From Strongylocentrotus droebachiensis (lineage: Eukaryota; Echinodermata; Echinoidea; Camarodonta; Strongylocentrotidae), in contig JAVYIG010006839.1 in assembly GCA_035222895.1 (NCBI GenBank), forward strand, positions 47,033-111,032: a stretch of 64,000 nt of DNA, given 5' to 3'. Numbering within the stretch: position 1 is the stretch's first letter; each line of letters starts with the position of its first letter. Under the pieces are notes generated by a model, which searched no databases, had not been told where the DNA came from, and was given only the letters and a program-made list of their open reading frames with translations. This document shows, piece after piece, positions 25,524 to 37,094 of the stretch. The position numbers and the translations under genes are program-made.

Positions 25524-26286
25524 GTTTAATTTTGTCTGGAGTACTTTATAGCCTCTTATAACGTCAATTTGTGTAGGTATCCTTAGAAGCGATATCTCTT
25601 CTGAATCAGGAAGAATAATATGCAAATTTACAGGTATTGAGAGGTTAGAAGAAGGGAAATAGTGTAGTATAATAGGAGTTTGTAGTGTTGATACCAGATA
25701 GGGCTTAAAATATTATGGACATAATTGTTTTGTCTTACTAGTTATCATGATTTCTGAATAGGTTAATGGAACACGGAAATTCCCAGTTTCTGTAGGGGTT
25801 GATTCGGGCTGTAAATTTGTATGTGCAATAGAACAAACTTACATTTTCATTGACTCACGCTTCTATCTTCTTTTCTTGTAAACAACTTACCGGTATGTAT
25901 CTATCTATCTATGTAGAAATTGTATTACTTAACTACTTTTCAAATCTATTTTAGCAACATTTGAAATATATTTTGCACATCAAGAGAATATTTATTATTG
26001 AATATTAATAATGAGTATACCTTTAATTGCTGGTTTTAGGAAGAAAATTGTGGTTATATTTTTGTGGAGATGAAGTTTTGAACCATTTGCTATGATTCAT
26101 ATTTTGCAGATGACTTGCAAAAGAAACCTTCTTAATCTTTGTTCACATGTTCTTACAAGTTGCAGCATCATTCATTCCTTTCTGTGGGATTGCATGTATC
26201 AGGTGACATACGAAAGGTCGTGAACTTGGCATGTGACTAGATCATGAAGGAGGTTAATGCATGATGTCTCAGTCTGATTCATAAAG

Positions 26287-26900
26287 TTAGGTGTACACAA
26301 CAGTTCATAAACTTAAAGTTTAGGTGCCCACGACACAACAGTATGTAAACTTTTAGTTTAGGTTAATGCAACAGTCTGTAAACTTTGAGTTTAGGCTCAC
26401 GTGACAGTCTGTACGCTTTAAGTTTTGGTTCATGCAACAGTCTGTAAAATTTGTTTTGGTTCATGCAACAGTCTGTAAACTTAAAGTTTAGGTTCATGCA
26501 ACAGTCCGTAAACTTGAAGTTAGGGTTCACACGACAATCCGTAAACTTTAAGTTTAGGTTCATGCAACAGTATATAAACTTAAAGTTTAGGTTCACACAA
26601 CAGTCCGTAAACTTAAAGTTTAGGTTCACACGACAGTCCGTAAACTTAACGTTTAGGTTCACACGACAGTCCGTAAACTTGAAGTTAGGGTTCACACGGC
26701 AATCCGTAAACTTTAAGTTTAGGTTCACATAATGGTCAGTAAACTTAGTTAAGGTTCACATGACAGTCCGTAAACTTTAAGTTAAGGTTCACATGATGGT
26801 CCGTAAAATTAAAGTTAGGGTTCACATGATGGTCTGTAAACTTTTAGTTTAGGTTCACCCAATAGTCCGTAAACTTAAAGTCATGGTTGTAAACTTTGAG
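26287..26900 (+). repeat. 33-bp minisatellite, about 17-18 copies
   Basis: The unit consensus is GTTTAGGTTCACACGACAGT then CCGTAAACTTAAA (33 bp). Because 33 is a multiple of three, both strands show long repetitive ORFs (11-residue period), which are artefacts. Each unit contains TAAACTTAAAGTTTA, a short palindrome. Confidence 0.95.
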
Positions 26901-26904
26901 GTTA

Positions 26905-28680
26905 TCTTGTAGTAACGGACCGTGCGGATGCACTCTTGGTGTTAAAACTTTAAGTTTGCTTAAAGTAATAAACCACAAGCAATCTCATGGTTAGCGTGTT
27001 AACTACAAGCCACTAGGGGGTCCTTTCCTGGAAGTTATATGTGCCAGTACGGACGCAATTAATTTTGAGTTTAATTATGCTAACTTGTAGATAAATGACT
27101 ACTTGCCTTCTGTCCCATGTGAATCCATTTCGTTGTTAATAGATAGTTTTTTACTTTGAGGTTTAGCAAAGTTAAAACTATAAAGCCCTGTGTGAACAAG
27201 GCAAATGTTGGCAATGGCAGTGAGGGGTGTTGCGTAGGAGGGGAAGGGGATTATGTGGGTGCTCAGAATGGGATTAATGTGACTAATCTGATCCTCTTGG
27301 AAGCTAAGTCTGGGAAATCTGGGGGATGTCCATTAGGCGAGACGAATTGAGTAAAATGAGATAGGTGATTGGTCGGTTGTCAAAACTGACATCTTAGGTA
27401 CTAGATAGCCAAATGAACATGGGTGAAAGAAAGGGCAGGGGTTCTTTTTCTTTGCCCCTCCCCATGGTCCCCTCGGTCCCTCCAATCTGCTCTTTATTCA
27501 TTTACATTAAGGAACCAACAGGCAATTTTTTGCAGGCAATTTTCTGCAGGCATAGTTAATTTGAAAGTACTTACAATTAAATCGAGGTTATCTTTACCTG
27601 ATAAAAAAATAAAAATTATGCTTTCTTATACTTTCTTGAAAAGTACTCCCCCATAATTGTATAAACATACATCATAATCTTTATAATTATTGACAAGAAT
27701 TATGTACCCGGCCATGAGCAGATAAAACTTGCTGAAGATAATGGATGGAACTTTCTGTATCGCTCAATTACTCTCGCAGAACAAAAGATTTTATCGACAG
27801 GTGATTAAATTTTTATAAAACAGAAAACAAACCCATGTCTTCAGCTGTCATGAGTTACATAGGAAAAGATGAATGATTGGTTTATGGGGTCGAAAATGGA
27901 AGTGAAAGGGACATTAAGATCAGGAGGGGCTGCCGGTATATTAGAAAATACATAGAACTAAATCTGGAGGGGATCGAGTTCAGTAGTGTATCAATGCTTC
28001 AACGGGATTGTATTTCATCTTGAAGTGGTCATCTTGAAGTAGTCATCTTGAAATCGTCATCTTGAAATTGGTTTCTTGGAGTAATATATTTGGAATAAGG
28101 ATGCTAAGATATACATTCTTTGTACCAAGGGATAGCACAGTGTATGGTATGTCTGAGTTTGGTTGCTCTTTTTTAAAGTTTCGAAAGTGTTTTCTCCAAC
28201 TAGTCATTCTTGTCACATTCTTGTTAAGTGTACCAATTTTTGTAATCACCAAATATATGTTGGTCTGTATGTTCCTTGTGATAATTCAAAATATGAACTT
28301 CAAATATATTACTTTTGGAGAAAAAAAGATTGTGCAAATTTTATAAGTGACTTGTGAATATACTACTTGATGCACCTGTACGAGCTCACATAAAACTGCA
28401 CATACGGAACCAAAGTCTGATTTTGGCTTCGTGTTTACAGTTTGATCATTTGATGTTGTTCCCAGTATCTTCAATCTTCATACTTAACCTTATAGAAATG
28501 TGAGGTAAAGATTTTTAGGTTGATGTTATACATTCTAGTTGTACACAATTGTTGTCGGTGCTTGTTACTCTTTAATAAGAGTAATAATGAGATATGACCA
28601 TAGGGAGACATTTTAAAATGTGATTCTGTGTCATGTATTGAATTTAGACTTTATGTATAGCTTTTTCAGTCCCGATACCT
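26905..28680. other. Non-coding intron sequence
   Basis: No exon with both splice sites is seen. A short tandem of TCATCTTGAAGT/TCATCTTGAAAT occurs at 28016-28070. A C14 run is at 28681. Confidence 0.4.
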
Positions 28681-28799
28681 CCCCCCCCCCCCCCTTCCCC
28701 TGGATCTTCCACAGTGTATGTAAAAATACAAAAATTTTAATTTTTTTAATGCAATATTTATCTTTTTCAATGCTTTATAGTTGATAATAATTATTATGG

Positions 28800-29178
28800 A
28801 AGGGTGGATAGAGACAGAGAGTGGAGAGATGAGAAATAGAGATGATATAGATATATAGAGAGACTTGGGTGGCAGAGGGGAACAGATTTAATGTGTTAGA
28901 AAATCAAAGAACAGGAAAAATGGAGTTGAGACCAAAAGAGGGGAGAGGTAGAGGAGGAAGAGAAGGGAGGGAGAGAAGAGTCAGAAAGGGAAGAGAGAGA
29001 TAAAGTTAAGAGAGAGAGGTGCAGTGGGAGGGTAAAGAGAAAGAGGAAAAGGAGAGAGAAAAATAAGTAAGAGGACAGGGATAAGGAGAACAGAAGAGAG
29101 AAAGAAAGAGTGAGAGAGAGAGAGAGAGAGAGAAACAGAAACAATCTCTCGAGGGGGGGGGGGGGGGGGGGGGGGGAG
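28800..29178 (+). repeat. Polypurine tract ending in G24
   Basis: About 350 bp of GA-rich strand, then an uninterrupted G run at 29153-29176, the longest in the window. ORFs on the opposite strand are low-complexity Ser/Leu/Phe artefacts. Confidence 0.95.
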
Positions 29179-29613
29179 AAAGAGATTTGGATGAAGTCTT
29201 TTCATGTATTCCCTTTACCCTAAACCACATGAAATAGGAAACCCATAACATTTCTACTGACCAGACCCTTAGCCAATCAGCCTCATTTCAAACTGTCAAC
29301 GCTTTCATCGTGATCCTCGTAATTAGCGCCCCGATTTTACCTCGCGATACTTCCGTGCAGCTCCCCCTGACATTTCAGCGGTCGCAATAAGGCCGAACGA
29401 TGTCGTCCTCGCCTCAGCGATCTCGTTTCTGATTAGAAAACTTATTGGAGAAATGGAGACAGCCCCTTCAAAATCTGTACCGCAAATGACAGATAACCCT
29501 ATAGAGTTTCCAGACTTGCTTGCCTGTAGCAATATGCAGAGTGTTATGCATTTTCTGTGCAAGAGCTTATCTGAAAAGATTCAGAAAGGCATTCATCTAG
29601 GTACGTTTATATA

Positions 29614-29644
29614 GAGTTAATGTCCTTCTGGCTCTCAGCAGGCA
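29614..29644. repeat. Hairpin family, right arm only
   Basis: GAGTTAATGTCCTTCTGGCT followed by CTCAGCAGGC. Confidence 0.7.
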
Positions 29645-29818
29645 TTAAATGTATTATGAATCCTATTTGGGGTAATTTTTTCTTGCTTGAAGAAGAAAAA
29701 ATTGCCACATTTTTTAAAATGTGGGGTTTGCTTCTTTACCAGGAGAGTGTCAGACCAATTGGAAATATAACCTAAGAGAAATGGAAAAAGAAAAAAGTAG
29801 GAAATAAAAAGGTTTGAA

Positions 29819-29912
29819 CGTCTGTTTAGAGCCAGAAGGGTCTCAACTCTGTGTTAGAGGATACAATATTTGTTAAACTGCATGAGTTAATGTTCTTCTT
29901 GCTAAAACTGGC
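29819..29912. repeat. Dispersed hairpin repeat (long loop)
   Basis: The left arm CGTCTGTTTAGAGCCAGAAG is intact. The right arm GAGTTAATGTTCTTCTTGCT is diverged. Confidence 0.75.
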
Positions 29913-30227
29913 TAAAAAGTTTCTTTTCATAAAGAAAAAGAAAAGGGTTTCATTTCATATTACAAAGGTTATTTCAAAAGTACGGGACACCATTATGACC
30001 TATAGAATCTAGAAAGCATTTGATCCCCATATACAATGAAGAGATAAAGGTAAACATAGCAACAAGCATACTGTTGATGTATAGCTCCAATGCTTTTAAT
30101 AGATCTAATATTATTTACTCTGGCCAGGTAAAAATAAGTCTAACCTCTTTCAGACAAGGAACTTTATACAGTGTTTGATACAATAACTCTATAGCTAAAT
30201 ATATGATAAGTTGATAACATCCTTTTG

Positions 30228-30405
30228 TAAGACATTAATCTACATTTGCCACACTCCGCCCAGGTGAGGTAAACGGGTACCAGTAAGATTATTCCTTGAA
30301 ATGCACTGTGCTGTGATAACGGCTGCCGGAGCTAATGCTAGGTTAATAATATCCAAAGCTTTTAGGAAGCGCAAAGGGAAGTTATATCATAATGTGTTAC
30401 GCACT
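30228..30405 (+). mobile_element. SINE body fragment
   Basis: AATCTACATTTGCCACACTC, CCAGGTGAGGTAAACGGGTA and GGCTGCCGGAGCTAATGC are shared with the more complete copy at 39645-39925. The tRNA-like head is absent. Confidence 0.75.
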
Positions 30406-30969
30406 ATTAAACAACAACTGATTATAATTATTATTTGTTTCTTGACAAGTAGGCCTTTATGATTTCCCTCTCGTGTGAATGGGTCCTTTCTAAACTTGTT
30501 GTTGTATTGATTTACTGTCAAGCGTACTGGGTTCTCACTCCGCAGCACCATCATCTTGACCTTTCCTGTCATGTCAAGCGATGCCCGAGTCGCCCATCTT
30601 CCCTAGTCGGCCATCTTCCCTACAAATAACCCTAATTGAGTCAAGTTCCCAGAGAGAGAAAGCCACCATTACCCATCTCGTTCATTTAATTCCAACAAGA
30701 AACATCGCTAGCTAATTCACAATACTTCTCCTTTCAATGGCTGCCATTTATTCTGTACTCCCTTCTTTTTCTTAATTTTAATGGCTGCCATTTATTTTTT
30801 TATGAGCATTTATTGGAAGTGATATAGCTAGAACAGGGAAGCAATTAGAGCAACAGTGTTGTATTCTTGTGTATGATAAAACATGAGAAACGTACACCCA
30901 CTGCATTTTGTTGCCATTTTGTTCACCTACTTTATATGATTGTGATTGCGTTTTTTGACTAGACATAAG

Positions 30970-31160
30970 GAAAGCCTCATCTGTTGCTGTATTCAAAGTT
31001 TTGTTGAAGACGCACTTGTTTTCAGGAGCTTTGAATAGTTTTTTTTCTTCTTTTTATTGTGTGTCTGTAAAATAGCGCTTTATTTTCATCACAGCACAGT
31101 AGAGTATGTATATATAGTAGCTGTGCTATATAAATTGATCTTATTATCATTACTATTGAT
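30970..31160 (+). mobile_element. LINE 3' end fragment (L2/CR1-like)
   Basis: Translation gives SSVAVFKVLLKTHLFSGALN followed by a stop. This is typical of the last residues of L2/CR1-type reverse transcriptases (FK..LKTHLF), followed by a 3' tail GTGCTATATAAATTGATCTT and ATTATCATTA. Assignment to clade is from memory of the motif. Confidence 0.5.
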
Positions 31161-31169
31161 TTTTACTTG

Positions 31170-32390
31170 TACACCATAAATGTAACCAACTGGTGAAAAA
31201 GAGATGCCCTAAAGATTTATTTTTTCCTTTGTAAAAATAACTATCAAATAATTCTATTTTTGAAAATAGATGATTACTACATGTATCAGCTTTAGTTATC
31301 TACATTGTGATATTACAACATAAAACATATACTTGCAGTATTTCCGCTAATACTCTGATTCACCTTTCATTCAAATATTTGATTTTCAGAGTTCAGACCA
31401 AAAACATATCTGACATTGCTCAAATTCCTCTCTGAACAGAAAGTGTTCAAATATGCTCCTTGTATACATGATATACACTCAACTGTAGTGAGGAAACTTG
31501 ACATAACAGTTGTTCCCCCGACTTGCAAACATTGAACATAATTATGACTGTTTAGCCAGTCATGTAGGTGTGCATTTGTTGAATGAAATTATGTTTATTC
31601 TGGGACTTGATGAAATGTTAATGACTGTTGATAGCCCATGAATTAGCCAACACAATCAGAGCATGGCCTACTAAATATGTGAATAATGCAAGATAAAGTG
31701 TTAAAAAATACTCCTAATTCATGTCTATGAATGATTTAGGTTTCCTTTTAAGGCAAAAGGCAAAAGGCAAACATTAATTGAAAAAGAAAAAGGCTTTTCT
31801 CATTCATTTATTCATTTTACTATATTACCTGATATTTGCAGTGACAGTACACCTAATTAGTCATAAAGCAAACAAATTTCTTAATATATGGGACTACGAA
31901 AAGTAGTTGTGGTTCATATTTTGAAGGTTTCATTTTCTTTGATGTGACATACTGTAAACTTTTGTACTATGAGTAACTTAAGCTTAATTTTATTACATTC
32001 AGTGTCAACCAGTTGTACTTTTTCTTCAATTTCCCCTTGATAAATCTAAATGAATCAGTGGTTGTGTAATATTTGTATTTTATAATAACTCTGATTTGCT
32101 GTGTTTGCAAAGCTGATTAGTAAAACAAATAAAGCTTTACCACAGTGGTCAAAATACCTTGACCACAGTGGTCAAAATACCTTGACCATGATAATTATTG
32201 TTTAGATTTATTTGCTTAGCGGGGCATGGAAATGGATATTTCCTGAAGTTTAGGTTGAATCGGAAGGGAGAGATGCATACCCGTAAATTTCATATAGGGC
32301 TATGAACTTTTTGATTTATTTTCATACAGGCAGAAATTTCCTGTAACAAAAATAGTTTGTGTAATGCTAGTATGTCTAATTTCAAATCAA
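31170..32390. other. Non-coding intron sequence
   Basis: Contains a two-copy 27-bp tandem (ACCACAGTGGTCAAAATACC) at 32139-32187 and no supported exon. Confidence 0.4.
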
Positions 32391-32394
32391 CTAC

Positions 32395-32425
32395 AAAAAA
32401 GGAAGAGAGCAAGAAAGAGAGAGAC

Positions 32426-32476
<51 letters not shown>

Positions 32477-32490
32477 GAGACAGATAGTGG

Positions 32491-32524
<34 letters not shown>

Positions 32525-32528
32525 AAAA
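32395..32528 (+). repeat. GA/GACA microsatellite
   Basis: GAGA repeats with an internal (GACA)n block at 32456-32475. Confidence 0.9.
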
Positions 32529-33594
32529 CAGTATCACACCATTGAAAATAACAATGAGCAAAACAAATACATGTATCTATTCATATCTTAATCTTTGTCA
32601 TTCAAATCTCATTGAATAGAAATCAAATTGAGAGATGATAGAACAACAATATGGAGTAATAGTTTGATAAATATCACCTGAAACAGTTGATCTGTCAAAA
32701 ATTACAACCCTTGACAACAAAACAACATCAAATCAAAAGGAAAGAGGATGTTTTATTTCATGGTTCAGGCAGGAAAACAAAGGAGAATTTTTGTTTATTT
32801 CTGTGGTTTTCCACGGTTGATTGTCGACCTATTTTCCACCCTGTTAAGACCACTGGCTAGGCATGAGAGATCGCTATTGGATGTAAATGGAAATTAGCTA
32901 AATATTGATATTTGTTTTATGTGTAAATAGTGAATTAAAATTGTTATTAAGGATAATGATACATATTGCAATGAAGCTGAGTAGCCCTGAAAATACCACA
33001 ACTGGAGTTCACGGATAATGCTTGTTTTGATAACCTAGCTTCCTACGCATATGTCATTGCTATTTCATACGGTACTCATTTGGTTCCGGGTAATCGAAAG
33101 ATTAAAGGTACAATTCAGCACTTTAACATACCGGTAGTCAAGAAAGGAGTTCTATTATTCTAAATTTGACATACAATATTTATTAAGTCACTCAATTGTA
33201 TTTCATATTTGTTTTTTGTTTTTTGTTTTTTGGATGACTATTTATAAAGATTAAAAATTAAACATTTTGACATGGTCAAATAAGTATTTGTATTGTTTCA
33301 AATTTTGCTAAGAACAACACAAATAATGAAAGTTTTTTCATGTATGTTGGGAATTGTGCCTTCTTTAATGTTTCCTTTTGATTTCCACACAATTGTTGTT
33401 GATAATCTTACTTCAATCAGCATTTGCTGCTGTAAATTAGTGTGCTATTTTGTTTGTTTCTCATTTGATCTGTCGTTGGGAATGAAGCCAAGAAGGAGTG
33501 AATTTCAGTTTTGTCTCTGACAATGCTATTTCCTTGATAGAAGAACGCATGGAAAGTGAATCTTGTGGTCAGTGGAGTTTCAGTGTAGTAGATG

Positions 33595-34855
33595 TACGGT
33601 CAACCTTGCCTTAGTGGCCACCTCTATTATGGGCGTTCCCAACTCAAGCTATGCTTTTCGGGTTTTCACCTCCTTCTATTATCTGAATTATTTGCTGTAT
33701 ACTCTATGTTGAAACCATTGTTACATATACAGTGCGTCCCAGAAAAAACGAAACCGAGAAGTATCGATGTTTTATCATAACTTAATCACAACCATAATTA
33801 ATTAATGATACATATTTGGAAAGCTTAGAGTCTCCTCTTTCAGTTGATGCTACTCACGTGATGCATATTTCACGCATGAGTGATTAAAAGCAATTTGAAG
33901 GAAGGAAACCAAAAAGACATTTGGCGGGCGGTATCTGAATTTCGAAGAAAAATTCACATTTCTAGAAAGTTGAGTTTCTGCTCTTTCATATGATACCTCA
34001 ATCAAGAAAAATGAGCCAGGAATAACAAAGTTCTGTTTGTGCAAAGTAGCCCTTACATTTTCATAATTTTAACAAACGAATTCGTTTTCACTAGGTGCCT
34101 GCCGTAGCAAAAAGCAGATTTGACAAAAGACTTAACTCCGTTTCGTTGACAATCAGCCGTAGACGAGAGTCTTCATGGATGGCTGATTGTCAACGAAACG
34201 GAGTTAAGTCTTTTGTCAAATCTGCTTTTTGCTACGGCAGGCACCCAGTGAAAACGAATTCGTTTGTTAAAATTATGAAAATGTAAGGGCTACTTTAAAC
34301 AAACAGAACTTTGTTATTCCTGGCTCATTTTTCTTGATTGAGGTATCATATGAAAGAGCAGAAAATAAACTTTCTAGAAATATGAATTTTTCTTTGAAAT
34401 TCAGATACCGCCCGCCAAATTACTTTTTGGTTTCCTTCCTTCAAATTGCTTTTAATCACTCATGCGTGAAATATGCATCACGTGAGTAGCATCAACTGAA
34501 AGAGGAGACTCTAAGCTTTCCAAATATGTATCATTCATTAATTATGGTTATGATTAAGTTATGATAGAACATCGATACTTCTCGGTTTCGTTTTTTCTGG
34601 GACGCACTGTATAATTTATATATACATTGCGTTTCATATTGTACCGTTGAGAAGGAAATAAATGTTAACAAATACAAAATACAAATATCTCTCTATAAAG
34701 GCCACCTGCCTACAGTGGTCATCCGTATAACCCCCCCCCCCCCCCCCCCCTAGAAGGAAATATGTATTGTAGGTCCTGTCTAAAAAGGCAACCTGCCTAC
34801 AGTGGCCACTCTCTGTGCTGTCCTTGGGTGGCCTAAATAGACCGGCTTGACTGTA
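33595..34855. mobile_element. Outer MITE-like element interrupted by a palindromic element
   Basis: The left end TACGGTCAACCTTGCCTTAG then TGGCCACC and the right end GGTGGCC..GGCTTGACTGTA are imperfect inverted repeats. Internal repeats GGCCACCTGCCTACAGTGGT/GGCAACCTGCCTACAGTGGC occur at 34700 and 34787. The 880-bp palindromic MITE and a C20 run (34731-34750) lie inside. Confidence 0.55.
33730..34609. mobile_element. 880-bp palindromic TA-flanked MITE, copy 1
   Basis: Ends CAGTGCGTCCCAG and CTGGGACGCACTG are flanked by TA on both sides (33728-33729, 34610-34611), as for Tc1/mariner insertion. Almost the whole element is one inverted repeat with ~430-bp arms around a short asymmetric loop (GTAGACGAGAGTCTTCATGG). 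No transposase ORF; small ORFs are artefacts. Confidence 0.9.
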
Positions 34856-35225
34856 AACTGGATAAGATTGGTGTAGAAGATGGGATGATTGATTCTCAAG
34901 CTAAAGATATAAGCTGCTCAAAGACATGTACAGTATTCACCTTCAATTTCAGAAGTCCCCTCATGCCTTTTTATTTCAACCTTAGCCTGAGATATTGGTG
35001 AAATATAACATCACTTGGAAAATTCTCAATTTGTCGGTTGACGTATTTTGTTATATTGAATGCCGAAGCATGCAGTATTTGTATATATGTTTCGGGGCCT
35101 GGAGATGTTACAACTGCTATCTCAGATTGTTATGAGTTTACTGTATTGTATTTGAAGGGTTTACTTGACATCAACAGCTAACGTCTTTCTCTTTCTTTGT
35201 TTCTCTTGTCTCTTCACTTCTGTAG

Positions 35226-35806
35226 AAGACCAAGATGTTGATCTTGATGCCCTACTCGGCGACCTCTGCCAAATGGAGATCGACCTCCAGAAAAAGATTG
35301 ACGATTCCAATGCAAACTCAGCCGCCAAGACTTTATCAGCGCCCCCTCCCACATTCAAACCGACACCGCCGCCCGATACGGACACCGGTAGTCTGCCCCC
35401 GCCACCGCCCATGCCAGATATGAGGGAACAGGACGGTATGGAGGACGATCTTCCACCCCCGCCACCCATGAATGGTGAGGCCAGGATGCCCCCACCGCCA
35501 GAGGACTTCCCTGCACCTCCAGAGGAAGATGCAACTACTCCGGTGTCACCCACGCCGACGCTTACACCGACGGCCGGCGCCCTAGACTCGCCCATGACGC
35601 CGACAACGCCAACACCAAGGCACACGGCACCAGTGCCTGCACCATTGGCACCAGCACAGAGGTCGGTGTTCCACACCCAACCAACGACACACTTGGACTT
35701 TAGCGCCGCCAATGGTAGTGTTAGAGCACCTGATGTCAATGTTACCTCACCTACATCACCGTCACCAAGCCCTATGGCTAGCTATGCAGCATTTGGATTA
35801 CCACCT
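35226..35806 (+). CDS. RAPH1: MRL exon 1 (first confident): N-terminal helix and LPPPPP region
   Basis: The exon starts after CTTCACTTCTGTAG and ends before GTAAGT; 581 nt, entry phase 1, exit phase 0. It encodes EDQDVDLDALLGDLCQMEID, matching the VDLDAL(M)ADL helix of RIAM/lamellipodin, then Pro-rich sequence with LPPPPP at 35393-35410 and 35450-35467 followed by RMPPPPEDFPAPP. LPPPP-type motifs are established ligands of Ena/VASP EVH1 domains. The remainder is a low-complexity Pro/Thr stretch ending SYAAFGLPP. The acceptor is of NAGNAG type (TAGAAG), so splicing 3 nt later would drop one Glu codon without changing frame. Confidence 0.93.
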
Positions 35807-36757
35807 GTAAGTTTCTACTCTTTTTTTCTTTTTTGTTTGTTTAATATAGCCATATGTGTAAAATGGAATTTACACCTGTTGTGATGAATGAAGTACATGT
35901 TCCTGTAAGTGTCATTTATGTGGTCTTTATCTCAACAAGATTTACTGTAAAATCAGAAACTATTTCTCTTCGTGTGCATATTCTGTGAGAGGTGCTGACT
36001 CATGAAGTTTTGTGTAATGAAATATTTCAATTACAGCTGACACCACAATGAATTTTTGCAATGAAAATTGTCACATTTACAATTCATGTAAACTTGTGGT
36101 TTGTCAATAAAGTAAGTCTCTCAAACATAAATTTGATTTCACATGTATGAGCTTCAGTTCTAACATTTCTTTTATCCTAAAAAAAAAACAATATTCTTTT
36201 CAATTAAAAGAACATCTTTATAGAGCATGGTATTTTTGTATATATCTTATGTTTAAAGGCAAGGGTACAAATTGCAATAAAGTGTTTTTCATACCCATAC
36301 TGAGATTTATTCTGTTTGGAATGTCATATATATGTATTATAGTTGTCTGACAAAAAGTAGATGCTAAAAATTGAAAACCAAGCAGATAGAACTCATGTTT
36401 GCACCTTCTCTTGAGAGTTTAGACAATAGTGTAAGCAGTTTCCTGGCTGCATTATCGTAAATCATTGAATGGAAATAAATGATAAAGAATGTTATCATAT
36501 CTTGCAGGATCAGTTAACACAGAGCGTGAGGGTGAAACTCAAGGACCTGGAGTCGCAGTTAGAACTGGATCCCAGTCTCTCTGAGGAGGAGAAAGCCGCC
36601 AAGCTGAAGTCGGAGAAGATCAAAATAGCCCTAGAGAAACTCAAGAAAGCCAGGGTGCAGAAGGTGAGTGATACAGACAGAGAGAAGGAGTGATAGAGGG
36701 GGGAGAGAGAGAGAAGGGATGATAGAGGGGGAGAGAGAGAAGGGATGATAGAGGGGG

Positions 36758-36791
<34 letters not shown>

Positions 36792-37060
36792 ATGGATGAT
36801 AGAGGGAAAAGAGATAGAGAGATGGAGAGAGAGGGTGATAGAGGGTGATAGAAGGTGAGAGAGAGAGAGAGAGAGAATGGATGATAGAGGAGAGAGAAAA
36901 GAGATGGTATAGGGAGAGAGAGAGAGAAGGGATGATAGAAGAGAGAAAGAAAAAGAGAGAGAGAATGAATGATAGAGGAGAGAGAGAGAGAGAGAGTGAG
37001 AGAGAGAGAGAAAGAGAGAGAGAAGGGATGATAGAGGAGAGAAAGAGTGTATGGATGATA

Positions 37061-37094
<34 letters not shown>

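Noticed and set aside
26363-26732. Repetitive ORFs on both strands with an 11-residue period
   Set aside because: By-product of a 33-bp minisatellite whose length is a multiple of three.
29323-29562. 79-codon minus-strand ORF over a GC-richer patch
   Set aside because: No splice sites or domain similarity recognised; more likely regulatory or plain intron sequence.
35165-35225. ORF start MTSTANVFLFLCFSCLFTSV, which looks like a signal peptide before exon 1
   Set aside because: The hydrophobic residues come from translating the pyrimidine tract of a 3' splice site ending TCTGTAG; MRL proteins are cytosolic adaptors.
35161-35739. 192-codon minus-strand Gly/Val-rich ORF
   Set aside because: Antisense shadow of the Pro-rich exon 1.
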